Assembly: GCF_013294065.1 (NCBI RefSeq)
Contig: NZ_JABSNM010000014.1
Location: 57,017-121,016 of the forward strand
Length of the DNA: 64,000 nt
Direction: 5' to 3'
From: Sphaerotilus uruguayifluvii
GTDB lineage: Bacteria > Pseudomonadota > Gammaproteobacteria > Burkholderiales > Burkholderiaceae_C
The translations under genes and the position numbers were made by a program. Of this stretch, positions 28,592-36,862 are shown in pieces (positions within the stretch are counted from its first letter, which is position 1; the number at the start of each line of letters is the position of its first letter). The notes under the pieces are model-generated. The model saw nothing but the letters and a program-made list of their open reading frames with translations. It did no database searches and was not told the origin of the DNA.

Positions 28592-29030
28592 AGATGAAGG
28601 CCACCAAGAAGACGACCACCGGTCGACAAGAGTTGGTTGTGCGCGCGCTTCACACCACGCAGGGCGAAGGACTGGACGTCTACGCGTTCTTCATCAAGGG
28701 CGGTGACTTTGTCCGAGTGGCAGACATTTCGCGCATCGAGCGTGACGCGGCTGATGAACTCAAGGGATTTCAACGTCCAGAGATTCGCCAGCACGTCAAA
28801 GGCATCGTGGACTACCTAAATCAGGGCGACGTCCTCTTTCCTAACGCCATCATCCTGGCACTTGCGCCGGACGTGAAGTTCGCTGCTTCGCGTGGCAGCA
28901 AGCCTGCGGGCGATACCAGGGTGTCTGAGAGTGGCACCTTGACCTTGCCGATCTATGCAGAGGGCCAGCGCGTTGCCTGGATCGTCGATGGTCAGCAGCG
29001 ATCGATTGCGCTGACCAAGGCGTCCCTCCC
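28588..29030 (+). pseudogene. truncated DGQHR-domain (DndB-like) gene
   Basis: About 148 N-terminal residues of a DGQHR/DndB-like protein. It has GFQRPEIRQHVKGIVDYL, LFPNAIILAL and the signature VDGQQRSIALTKA near the end. Family members run to about 350-400 residues and continue after the DGQ-R motif; here homology stops at about 29025 and the frame goes on into unrelated Pro/Arg-rich sequence, so the gene is cut by a deletion or insertion boundary. DndB relatives regulate or accompany DNA phosphorothioate modification and other defence loci. GTG 28588 overlaps the upstream stop; ATG 28594 is an alternative. Confidence 0.65.
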
Positions 29031-29247
29031 TCCCCCTACATCGCTGCGGGAAATGTATCTGACAGAGTCTAGACGGTTCTTGCAGCGCTCCCGGCGACGC
29101 CGCACAACTCTCCGACCAACCCCGAAACCCCCCTCGCAAACGCGCCATTCCGCAGCGCCGCGGCAGCGGCCGGCTCCTACCCTTTCGGTCACGCGCTCGA
29201 CAGAGCACGGCCTTCAGATCCTGAAGCCACCGAACGAGGACCGCGCC

Positions 29248-29763
29248 ATGTACTCTGCATTGCCCGCTGCCCGCTGCGACGTCGCCACCCAGGCTGGCCA
29301 GACCGGCTCCGGCGCCCACGACGGCGAACACCCGGAGACCATCGAGACCCGGCTCTGGCTCGAGGAGCACGACTGGCTGTTCACGGTGCTGCGCAGCGAG
29401 GGCAACGTCTCTCCGACCTTCCGCTTCCCGGACCTCATCAGCGCCTGCGTGTCGCTGGTCTTCCTGCACGATGACGCGCCAGCGCGGATCTTCGATTTCC
29501 TGGGCACGCAGTTGGTGCTGCGCCCGCCGATGACGCCCAGGCGCCGCGAGTCGATGTGGCGACCGCAGTACGAACTGCTGCTGGCCGTGCAGCGCTCGCC
29601 GGCCAACCGCCACCCCAACCCCAAGTTCCAGCTCGACCAGCTGACCACGGCCTGCGTGGCCCTGTGCCGCCAGCACGAGGGCGGCGACACGCTGGTGCTG
29701 CGCCAGGCCCGGCTGAACATGGCCGACCGAGCCGCGCGCGGGCGCCCATTCCGCCCCGGATGA
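29248..29763 (+). CDS. hypothetical ICE backbone protein
   Basis: A 171-residue soluble protein. It is acidic at the start (HPETIETRLWLEEHDWLFTVLRSEGN), with the central motif FRFPDLISACVSLVFLHDDAP and a C-terminal TLVLRQARLNMADRAARGRPF. The frame is open upstream into the DndB-like remnant, but ATG 29248 after a GAACGAGGA site gives a well-formed protein with high-GC codon bias that resumes here. The family is unknown; its place before the lytic transglycosylase suggests a backbone gene of the transfer region. Confidence 0.6.
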   Translation: MYSALPAARCDVATQAGQTGSGAHDGEHPETIETRLWLEEHDWLFTVLRSEGNVSPTFRFPDLISACVSLVFLHDDAPARIFDFLGTQLVLRPPMTPRRRESMWRPQYELLLAVQRSPANRHPNPKFQLDQLTTACVALCRQHEGGDTLVLRQARLNMADRAARGRPFRPG

Positions 29764-29782
29764 GGCGAAAGGTGACGGCGCG

Positions 29783-29805
29783 GTGGTGCTGGGGTTTCGC
29801 ACCAC
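29783..29805 (+). terminator. hairpin after backbone gene
   Basis: GTGGTGC (29783-29789) pairs with GCACCAC (29799-29805) across a nine-base loop, 20 bases after the stop at 29763. No T-run follows, so termination strength is uncertain. The remaining bases up to 29987 show C-rich near-repeats (CCCGCTCCACAC) but no gene. Confidence 0.45.
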
Positions 29806-29987
29806 ACGCGCCGCAGGTCGCCTCCCCGTAGACCCGCTCTCAATACCCGCTCCACACCCGCTCCACACCCGCTTCCGACCCTGACCGCTTCGCCGGTCCG
29901 CACCCGTCGCTCGACGCCCCGCACTCGGCCACGCCTGGCCGACAGGAACGGCGTCGCCCTGTCCACCAAGACGTCACGGGTCGATCC

Positions 29988-30581
29988 ATGCAGGTGCCGC
30001 TGTTGTTCCCCGCGCGAAGGTCGTTGGCCAGGCCGATGCCAGGACCCTGGCTGCTGGCAGCGCTCGCCGCCGGCTGGGCGCCCTTGCAGGCCCAGGCCTG
30101 CTGGGATCAGGCGGCTCAGCGCTACGGGCTGTCGCCCCACCTGCTGGTCGCGGTGGCGCGTGTGGAGTCCAACCTCGACCCACGTGCGGTGAACCGATCG
30201 CATCTGCAGCGCACGGGCTCCTACGACATCGGGCTCATGCAGATCAACAGCTCCCACCTTCCCACGCTGGCGCGGCATGGCATCAGCGAGGCGCAGCTCT
30301 ACGACCCGTGCACGAACATCCTCGTCGGCGCGTGGCTGCTGGCCGACGCATTCGCGCGGCACGGTGCATCCTGGAACGCCGTCGGCGCCTACAACGCCGC
30401 CTGCAGCCAGCTCAAGGGCGAGGCCTGCACGGCGGCGCGTGCCAGCTACGCCTGGAAGGTCTACCGCCGGCTGCCTTCCGCCAGCGGCGCGGCTGCACGT
30501 CCCGTTGCGGCGACTTCGCAGCCGCCTGTGCAGGCGGCGCGACCGGCACCCATCCTCCTGGCTGCGAGGGTGGCGCCATGA
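29988..30581 (+). CDS. lytic transglycosylase (VirB1-like)
   Basis: A 197-residue exported lytic transglycosylase of the SLT type. The signal region is residues 1-37. The catalytic Glu is in [17 protein letters not shown] (about residue 60), followed by [18 protein letters not shown] and the AYNAACS segment, all SLT hallmarks. In conjugation such enzymes open the peptidoglycan for assembly of the mating apparatus. The C-terminal 40 residues are Ala/Pro-rich. It overlaps the downstream OmpA-like gene by 4 bases, suggesting co-translation and a shared cell-wall role. Confidence 0.85.
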   Translation: MQVPLLFPARRSLARPMPGPWLLAALAAGWAPLQAQACWDQAAQRYGLSPHLLVAVARVESNLDPRAVNRSHLQRTGSYDIGLMQINSSHLPTLARHGISEAQLYDPCTNILVGAWLLADAFARHGASWNAVGAYNAACSQLKGEACTAARASYAWKVYRRLPSASGAAARPVAATSQPPVQAARPAPILLAARVAP

Positions 30582-31348
30582 CGCGACGTGCGCTTCGGCT
30601 TCTGACCGTGCCTGTGCTCGCGGTGACGGCCGTTGGCGCCGCGTCGTCGTGCAGCACACCCCGAACTGGCGCCCTCGCTTCACATTCAGAGGCCGCTCAA
30701 CCGCCCGCCACTTCGACTCGCGCCGCAGCTGGGCTGTCGATCGCCCAACTGGACCACGGCCACGAGGCTCGGTTCGCCACGTGCGCGCCGCCCGCCTGCC
30801 CGGTCGTCACGCCGAAGACGCTGGCCGTCGATCCAGCGCGCGCAGCAACGGCTGAAGCGCGAGCCGATTCCACCCCGGCCTCGGATGCGGTCATTGCGCA
30901 GTCGCTGAGCCCCGGTGAGACCTTGGTGATCGCCGGACCGCAGGCACCGCTGCCCGCTGCGCAGCGAACCGCGATCGGGCCCGAGGACGCGGCCGAACCG
31001 CTGGTGTCCGAGATCGCCGTGGGCTTTCCGTTCGGGAGCGCGGTGCTCACGGCCGCCGCCCGCGCCTCGATCGACGCCGCGGCAAAGGGCGACGGTATCG
31101 GGCGCATCGACATCCGGGGCCGCACCGACAACGTCGGACCTGCGGCTGCCAACGACCTGTTGGCCCGCCAGCGCGCTGCTGCGGTCGCGCAGTACCTGCG
31201 GGCGCGTCACCCGCACCTGGCTGGCGCGGAGGTGAAGGTCGATGGACGCGGCGTCTGCTGCTACGCCACGGAGAACGACACCCCGGAAGGCCGTGCGCGC
31301 AACCGGCGGGTCGAGATCGCCTTCTGGCGTGTTTCCTCCGACCTGTAG
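30578..31348 (+). CDS. OmpA-family peptidoglycan-binding protein
   Basis: A 256-residue exported protein. A signal peptide with a lipobox-like SSCST is followed by about 120 low-complexity residues, then an OmpA C-terminal domain (about residues 150-250) with [42 protein letters not shown] and NRRVEI, the known diaminopimelate-binding pattern. It probably anchors part of the transfer apparatus to peptidoglycan, as similar proteins do in other ICEs. GTG/ATG choice: ATG 30578 overlaps the preceding stop (ATGA). Confidence 0.75.
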   Translation: MTRRALRLLTVPVLAVTAVGAASSCSTPRTGALASHSEAAQPPATSTRAAAGLSIAQLDHGHEARFATCAPPACPVVTPKTLAVDPARAATAEARADSTPASDAVIAQSLSPGETLVIAGPQAPLPAAQRTAIGPEDAAEPLVSEIAVGFPFGSAVLTAAARASIDAAAKGDGIGRIDIRGRTDNVGPAAANDLLARQRAAAVAQYLRARHPHLAGAEVKVDGRGVCCYATENDTPEGRARNRRVEIAFWRVSSDL

Positions 31349-31499
31349 TGCGCCTGCAGTCGCCCGACCCTCATCTGCACACCCGGCCCTACCGGCACTG
31401 GCCTGAACCCTGCCACCGACCCGCTGATCACCCGCACCCGACCCGACCGCCACCGCCATCCACCTTCGTCTCCCAGCCCTGAACCCTCGGAGGACTCCC

Positions 31500-31916
31500 A
31501 TGAACACCGCTCTCGCCTCTGTGCATCCCGCCCGTGCCACGGGCTCCCTGGCAACCGACGGCGCCGACGACCCCGGTACGGCCCACTTCGCCGGCAGCCG
31601 CCGCTCGAATCGCCTGCTGTCGCCGGTCTCGCTCTTCGTGCTGATGGCGCTCGGCCTGTGCGTCGCCTTTCCCGGCTACGCCCTCGACCTGGTCGCCTTC
31701 ACCGGCATCACCGGCCCGCTCACCTCGGCGCTGACGCAGATCGCGAGCCTGGGGCCGGGCATCAAGGCCCTGGTCGGCTTCGTCGGCTTCGTGGTCGCGC
31801 TCATCTCGCTGGCCGCACTGCGCAACTTCGGCCCGGTGCTGTTCTATGTCGGGCTGGCCATCTTCGCCGCGGTCGGCCTCGTGATCGCGGGCGCGATCAT
31901 GGGTGCGGTGATCTGA
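31500..31916 (+). CDS. TraA-like pilin precursor
   Basis: A 138-residue protein with a long hydrophilic leader (about 40 residues), a hydrophobic signal segment (LLSPVSLFVLMALGLCVAF) and a likely cleavage after YAL, leaving a mature piece of about 75 residues with two transmembrane helices. This layout is that of F-type propilin TraA/VirB2. It stands directly before traL, as expected for an MPF_F pilus operon, and starts after a GGAGG ribosome site. Pilin assignment rests on topology and gene order, not on motif identity. Confidence 0.65.
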   Translation: MNTALASVHPARATGSLATDGADDPGTAHFAGSRRSNRLLSPVSLFVLMALGLCVAFPGYALDLVAFTGITGPLTSALTQIASLGPGIKALVGFVGFVVALISLAALRNFGPVLFYVGLAIFAAVGLVIAGAIMGAVI

Positions 31917-31947
31917 CGCGCGCGCAGCCGACGAGCAGGAGGCCCGC

Positions 31948-32247
31948 ATGCACGCCGACACCTACATCCCGCGCCGCCTGGACGACCAGTGGAAGATCGG
32001 CTTCTGGGACGTCGACGTCGCCGCGCCCCTGCTCTTCGGCCTGTTCATGGGCTACATGTCCGGCTCGAAGTTCTCCTTCGCGCTGTGCCTGGCTGCCGGC
32101 GCCTTCACCTCGCGCGCCATCGCCCGCATCAAGGCCGACAAGCACCCGGCCTTCGCGGTGCACTGGCTGTACTGGCACCTGCCCACCAGCCCGCTGACGG
32201 CGATGCGCGCCACGCCGCCGTCGCACATCCGGCGCATGGTCGGCTGA
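31948..32247 (+). CDS. traL: TraL-like pilus assembly protein
   Basis: A 99-residue membrane protein of the TraL family of F-type conjugation systems. The signature N-terminus YIPRRLDDQWKIGFWDVD is followed by two hydrophobic segments (PLLFGLFMGYMSGSKFSFALC region). TraL is an inner-membrane component needed for pilus assembly. The AGCAGGAGG site before ATG 31948 and the location between traA-like and traE agree. The C-terminal half (HPAFAVHWLYWHLPTSPLT) is typical of the ICE subclass. Confidence 0.85.
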   Translation: MHADTYIPRRLDDQWKIGFWDVDVAAPLLFGLFMGYMSGSKFSFALCLAAGAFTSRAIARIKADKHPAFAVHWLYWHLPTSPLTAMRATPPSHIRRMVG

Positions 32248-32263
32248 CTCGACGGTCATCGCC

Positions 32264-32830
32264 ATGGACTTCGAACGCCTGAACGGGGACATCAAGGAGA
32301 TGCGCCGCCGCAACCGCGGCCTGGCGCTCACCGTGGGCCTGCTGGCCGGCGCGCATGTGCTGGCCCTGGTGGTGATCCTCAACCTGCTGGGCACGGTGCG
32401 CACCGTCGTCGTGCCGCCGTCCATCAACAAGTCCTTCTGGGTCTCGCGCGACAAGGCAAGCGGCGAGTACCTCGAGCAGATGGGCGCCTTCATCGCCTGG
32501 CTGGTGCTGGACGTGACGCCGGCCTCCATCGACTGGAAGAAGGACATCCTGCTCGGCTATGTCGAGCCCGACCAGCACGGCGAGCTCAAGACCCGCCAGG
32601 AGCTGGAGGCGGCGCGGCTGAAGCGCATCAACGCCAGCACCTTCTTCATGCCGCAGCAGTTGGTGCCCAGCGAGGACACACAGACCGTCGTCGTCCGCGG
32701 CCGGCTGCGCACCCTGGTCAACGGCCTGGAAACGGCCAACGACGCCAAGGCCTACGAGGTGGGCTTCGCGTACAGCGGCGGCCGGATGCACCTGAAGACC
32801 TTCAAGGAGGTGACCCATGCCGCGCCGTGA
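32264..32830 (+). CDS. traE: TraE-like pilus assembly protein
   Basis: A 188-residue protein of the TraE family. One N-terminal helix (LALTVGLLAGAHVLALVVILNLL, about residues 20-42) anchors a periplasmic VirB8-like domain with PPSINKSFWVSRDKASGEYL and a C-terminal TLVNGLETANDAKAYEVGF. TraE is part of the inner-membrane core of the F-type secretion channel. The end overlaps traK by 14 bases in another frame, marking a coupled operon. Confidence 0.88.
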   Translation: MDFERLNGDIKEMRRRNRGLALTVGLLAGAHVLALVVILNLLGTVRTVVVPPSINKSFWVSRDKASGEYLEQMGAFIAWLVLDVTPASIDWKKDILLGYVEPDQHGELKTRQELEAARLKRINASTFFMPQQLVPSEDTQTVVVRGRLRTLVNGLETANDAKAYEVGFAYSGGRMHLKTFKEVTHAAP

Positions 32831-33752
32831 CTCCCGGCCGCTGCGCCGTCGCCTCGCTGCACCGGCAGCGACGGTGGCGATGGCGCCAGGTTCCCAGACA
32901 CCCCGCTGGTTCCGCTCGGTCGCCGCATGGGCGGCCGTGACATGCCTCCTCGCAGCTGCAGCGCCGGCAACCGCGCTGCAGGTGCTGGACGCCCGCGACG
33001 GCGTGGCCGTGGAGGCCGTGCTGTCGATCAAGGAGCCCACGCGCATCCGCATCGACGGTGCGCCGATCACGGACGTGTTCGGCAACATCCATTCCAGCAA
33101 TTGCGGTGGTGCTGCGCCGTCTTCCAGCGGCAGCAACGGTGCCCCACCCGCTGCCGCCTTGCCGGCCGTGAACCCCGCGGGGGAGATCGTGCTGGAGTGC
33201 GACCGCGACAAGGGCGAGATCTACATCCGCCCGGTCGGCGACTCGCCCAAGCCGGTCAACCTGTTCATCTCGTCGGCGCACGCCACCTACACGCTGGTGC
33301 TGCGCAAGGCAGACACCCCGGCGGACACCATCGTCATCCGCGACCCCGGCCAATGGGCGCTGCAGGCGATGCAGTCCCCGACCGGCGCTGCGGGCTCGCA
33401 GGCACCGCTGGGCACCGCCCCCAACCAAATCCGGGGGATGAAGACGCTGCTCCTGGCGATGGCGTCCGACCGCGTGCCGCCCGACATCCGTGTGAACGAG
33501 CTCAACCAGCCCATCCAGCTCTGGGCGGAAGCCAGGTTCTCGCTGATGCGGCGCTACGAGGGCCGGGGTCTGGTGGGTGAGAAGTACCTGCTGCAGAACG
33601 TGAGCCAGGCCGTGATGGTGCTGGCGGAGCAGGAGTTCGACCGACCCGACAGCCCGTCGGGTGGGCAGGTGCTGGCCGTGGCTGTCGAGCACCACAACCT
33701 GCGTCCGGGCGAGACCACCAACGTCTTCGTCATCCGCCGCGGAGGCCAGTGA
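32817..33752 (+). CDS. traK: TraK-like secretin-domain protein
   Basis: A 311-residue exported protein (VirB9/TraK type), the outer ring component of the F-type core complex. A long N-terminal signal region ends near ATALQVLDARDGVAVEAVLS, then comes the TraK domain with STKEPTRIRIDGA-like sequence, a Ser/Gly spacer and a C-terminal domain (EILECDRDKGEIYIRP and LEHHNLRPGETTNVFVI-type segments). It overlaps traE and abuts traB (TGATG), as in F and SXT operons. Confidence 0.85.
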   Translation: MPRRDSRPLRRRLAAPAATVAMAPGSQTPRWFRSVAAWAAVTCLLAAAAPATALQVLDARDGVAVEAVLSIKEPTRIRIDGAPITDVFGNIHSSNCGGAAPSSSGSNGAPPAAALPAVNPAGEIVLECDRDKGEIYIRPVGDSPKPVNLFISSAHATYTLVLRKADTPADTIVIRDPGQWALQAMQSPTGAAGSQAPLGTAPNQIRGMKTLLLAMASDRVPPDIRVNELNQPIQLWAEARFSLMRRYEGRGLVGEKYLLQNVSQAVMVLAEQEFDRPDSPSGGQVLAVAVEHHNLRPGETTNVFVIRRGGQ

Positions 33753-35197
33753 TGGTGTCGCCCCTGCCTCCCTCCGCGGCTGCCCTTCGTCAGTCGGCCA
33801 CCCGCCTCGGCGCGCAACTGGCCGAGCGGATGACGCCGCGCCAGCGTCAGTTCGCGCTGCTGGGCGTGATCGTGGCCGCCGGCGTGGGCCTGCTGTGGCT
33901 GATCTTCGCGTCCACGGACACCGGCTCGTCATCCGGTGCGCGCAAGCCCGCCGCCGGCGCGCCGGGGCCGGTCACCAACATCGGCGTCATGCCGCCCGGC
34001 CAGCAGGTCAACCCGGTGGACCAGTGGGTCGGCACCGCAGGCAGCAAGCTCGCCCAGTACGAGAGCGAGCGCGAGGAGCAGACCCGGCTCAACCGCGACC
34101 GCCAGGCCTTCGAGGCCCGCACGATGCAGCGATTCGCGGAACTGGAACAGCGACTGACCTCGGCGACGCAGGCGGCCCAGGGCGCCGCCGCTCCGGCGCC
34201 CGCTGCAGCCCCGGTTCCGCCCGTGCCTGCGCCACTCCCACCCGCCTTGCCGTCGGTCTCGGCCGGCACGACGCCGACCAGGCTGCCGCCGGCGGCCAGC
34301 CTGCCGCTCCCTTCGACCTACGGCCCGGACACGGCCGGCCGACAGTTGCCGGCGGGTATGCCGGGGCTGCCGACGGCCGACCCCGCACCGGCGGCGCCAG
34401 CCATCAGCCGCGTCACGCTGGTCGATCGCAGCATGCAAGGCGTCCCCGGCACAAGCGGCAGCGCTTCGGAGCGTGCCGGCACACCGGCAGCCGAGCCTCG
34501 GACGCTGTCGACCTGGCTGCCGGTGAGCTTCACGCGCGGCACGCTGCTTGGCGGACTGGACGCACCCACCGGCGGGCAGGCGCAGTCCAACCCCCACCCG
34601 GTGCTGATCCGCCTGTCGGACAACGCGGTGCTGCCCAACCGCTTCCGTGGCGAGTACCGCGAGTGCTTCGTCATCGCGGCTGGCTACGGCGACATCAGCT
34701 CCGAACGGGCCTACCTCCGCACCGAGAACCTGTCGTGTGTCCGCGCCGACGGCGCGACCCTGGAAGTGAAGATCCAGGGCAGCGTCTACGGCGAGGACGG
34801 CAAGGTCGGCATGCGCGGCCGGCTGGTCACCAAGCAGGGCCAGATGCTGGCCAACGCCCTGCTGGCCGGCGTGGTCAGCGGCATCGGCCAGGGCCTGGCC
34901 ACCTCGTCCACCAACGTCAGCACCTCGCCGCTGGGAACGATCACCAGCGCCTCGGGTGCCGACGCCTACCGGGCCGGGCTCGGCACGGGTGTCGGCCGCG
35001 CCCTCGACCGGCTCGCCCAGTACTACATCAAGCTGGCCGAGAACACCTTCCCCGTGATCGAGGTCGACGCCGGCCGCGAGATCGATGTCGTCATCACCAA
35101 GGGCGTCCGCATCGACGTGCCGATGAGCGCCTCTGCCGCCGCGCCCCTTGCAGTCCGCCCGAGCAACCCGGAGGTCTCCGACGATGCCAACGACTGA
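33752..35197 (+). CDS. traB: TraB-like VirB10-family channel protein
   Basis: A 481-residue TraB/TrbI-family protein spanning from inner to outer membrane. It has a short cytoplasmic start, a transmembrane helix ([20 protein letters not shown], about residues 29-48), a coiled-coil-like Arg/Glu stretch, a Pro/Ala-rich linker (about 145-200) and the conserved C-terminal domain from about 270 ([35 protein letters not shown]). ATG 33752 overlaps the traK stop (GTGATG); a GTG three bases earlier is also possible. Overlaps dsbC by 14 bases. Confidence 0.88.
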   Translation: MVSPLPPSAAALRQSATRLGAQLAERMTPRQRQFALLGVIVAAGVGLLWLIFASTDTGSSSGARKPAAGAPGPVTNIGVMPPGQQVNPVDQWVGTAGSKLAQYESEREEQTRLNRDRQAFEARTMQRFAELEQRLTSATQAAQGAAAPAPAAAPVPPVPAPLPPALPSVSAGTTPTRLPPAASLPLPSTYGPDTAGRQLPAGMPGLPTADPAPAAPAISRVTLVDRSMQGVPGTSGSASERAGTPAAEPRTLSTWLPVSFTRGTLLGGLDAPTGGQAQSNPHPVLIRLSDNAVLPNRFRGEYRECFVIAAGYGDISSERAYLRTENLSCVRADGATLEVKIQGSVYGEDGKVGMRGRLVTKQGQMLANALLAGVVSGIGQGLATSSTNVSTSPLGTITSASGADAYRAGLGTGVGRALDRLAQYYIKLAENTFPVIEVDAGREIDVVITKGVRIDVPMSASAAAPLAVRPSNPEVSDDAND

Positions 35198-36104
35198 CAA
35201 GCCCTCGCCAGGCTTCGCCTATCCCTCTCCCGCCCCGCGTGCTCCCGTCCGGTGCCGCCGGCCCGCGGCCTGGGTCGTGGCCGGTCTGACGGCCCTTGCC
35301 GCAGGCCACGCCGGCGCCGCCGCCTCGGATGAGGCTCGGCTGCTGGCCGCGCTGCGCAAGGCACACCCCGGCACGCAGTTCACGCAGGTGCAGCGCTCCC
35401 CCGTGGCGGGCCTGTACGAAGTCTGGATGAACAGCAACGTGGCCTACGTGTCGCCGCGGAATCCGCGCTACTTCATCTTCGGCCGGGTCTTCGACACACA
35501 GACCATGCAGGACCTCACCGGCCCCAGGCTGGCTCGCGCGGCCACCATCGCTGCGCAGGCCGGCCAGGCCCCCGGCGCGGGCGTTCCTTCGGCGCAGGCC
35601 GACAGGATGCCGGCTCCCGACTCCCTCATCGCCTTCGACCAGCTGCCGCTGGCGGACGCGATCAAGACCGTGCGAGGCAGCGGCGGCAACGAGCACCGTC
35701 GCATCGCCGTCTTCAGCGACCCGGGTTGCTCATTCTGCCGCCGGCTCGAGCCCGAGCTGGCTGGCCTGGACGACGTGACGATCTACACCTTCCTCGTGCC
35801 CTTCCAGGGCCGCGCGCGCCCGGTCTCGATCTGGTGCGCGGCGGACCGCGAGAAGGCCTGGCACCAGTTCATGCTGCAGGGCGACACCTCGCTGCTCAGA
35901 CCGGCGGGCGACCCGGCAGCCCCGCGTGCCACGGAGTGCGACAACCCGCTCGACCGCAACCTCGCGCTCGCGCAGCGCCTCGCCGTCCAGGGCACGCCCA
36001 CCCTGGTCTGGGCGGATGGCACTCGAACCGACGGTTACGTCGACCGGACCGTGCTGCTCGCCCGCCTCCAGCAGGTGTCGAAGGTGGCGGGGGGCAAGCC
36101 ATGA
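35184..36104 (+). CDS. DsbC-like disulfide isomerase of the transfer operon
   Basis: A 306-residue exported thiol-disulfide isomerase/reductase like DsbC of SXT and IncA/C operons. Signal peptide residues are about 28-47. An N-terminal dimerisation part reads [17 protein letters not shown] and [15 protein letters not shown], and a thioredoxin-fold domain carries the CSFC active site in [13 protein letters not shown] (about residues 178-190) and the cis-Pro in [12 protein letters not shown]. It should fold Cys-rich transfer proteins such as TraN and TraU in the periplasm. Coupled to traB and traV by overlaps. Confidence 0.85.
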   Translation: MPTTDKPSPGFAYPSPAPRAPVRCRRPAAWVVAGLTALAAGHAGAAASDEARLLAALRKAHPGTQFTQVQRSPVAGLYEVWMNSNVAYVSPRNPRYFIFGRVFDTQTMQDLTGPRLARAATIAAQAGQAPGAGVPSAQADRMPAPDSLIAFDQLPLADAIKTVRGSGGNEHRRIAVFSDPGCSFCRRLEPELAGLDDVTIYTFLVPFQGRARPVSIWCAADREKAWHQFMLQGDTSLLRPAGDPAAPRATECDNPLDRNLALAQRLAVQGTPTLVWADGTRTDGYVDRTVLLARLQQVSKVAGGKP

Positions 36105-36823
36105 AGAGGCCCGCCGTCGTGTTCCACGCAGCTCCGACAGCGCGTGCTGCCCGAGCCACCGGACTGGCCGGGGCGTCGGTGCTGCTGGCCTGGATGCTGA
36201 GCGGCTGCATGAGCATAAGCGGTCTCAGCGGCAGCTCCAGCTATGCCTGCAAGGCCCCGGACGGCGTGACCTGCGACTCCGTCTCCGGCACCTACGCCAA
36301 TGCCGTTCAGAACAACCTGCCGAGTCAGCGGCGAACGGCCGGTGCCAGCCCAGGCACGCCGCAAGCTCCGCGCGCGACGGAGGGCATCACCGGCGCAGCC
36401 GCAGCGGGCGCTGCAGGCGCCGCGGCCTCCCGCATCGCCGTCTCGCCATCGACGCCGCCCTCGCCCACGGCCATGCCGCTCCGGTCTTCAGCCCGCATCC
36501 TGCGGCTGTGGTTCAAACCCTGGGAAGACGCCGATCGCGACCTCCACGACCAGGGCTACGTCTACGTCCGGGTCGACGACGGCCAGTGGCTCGTCGAGCA
36601 CGCGCAGCGGCAGATCCGCGATGCCTACGCGCCCCTGCGGCCTCCGCCGCCCGCATCCGGACGTCCTGCAGGCGGCGCCACCGAGTCGCGCGACCCCAGG
36701 TCATCGAACCAGTCCGGTCGGACAGATCAACCGAGTGGTTCGCTGTCCCTGCCCGGCCTGACACCTCCGGCGGGCCGGCCGCAGATGCCCGTCGATCCGC
36801 GTGGCAACGAACCCAACGACTGA
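36101..36823 (+). CDS. traV: TraV-like lipoprotein
   Basis: A 240-residue lipoprotein with lipobox MLSGC at about residue 34, then [28 protein letters not shown], the TraV-type Cys-containing motif (Y-x-C-x5-6-C-x-S). The rest is Pro/Ala-rich with a central [20 protein letters not shown] segment. TraV anchors the core complex in the outer membrane with TraK and TraB. ATG 36101 overlaps the dsbC stop (ATGA). Confidence 0.82.
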   Translation: MKRPAVVFHAAPTARAARATGLAGASVLLAWMLSGCMSISGLSGSSSYACKAPDGVTCDSVSGTYANAVQNNLPSQRRTAGASPGTPQAPRATEGITGAAAAGAAGAAASRIAVSPSTPPSPTAMPLRSSARILRLWFKPWEDADRDLHDQGYVYVRVDDGQWLVEHAQRQIRDAYAPLRPPPPASGRPAGGATESRDPRSSNQSGRTDQPSGSLSLPGLTPPAGRPQMPVDPRGNEPND

Positions 36824-36862
36824 CCTGACACCCTTTCCGGCCACCCCTGCGAGGCACGCGCC

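Noticed and set aside
29830..29880. C-rich near-repeats (CCCGCTCCACAC) as tandem repeat or CRISPR
   Set aside because: Only two or three imperfect short copies with no spacer structure; probably simple sequence in a leader.
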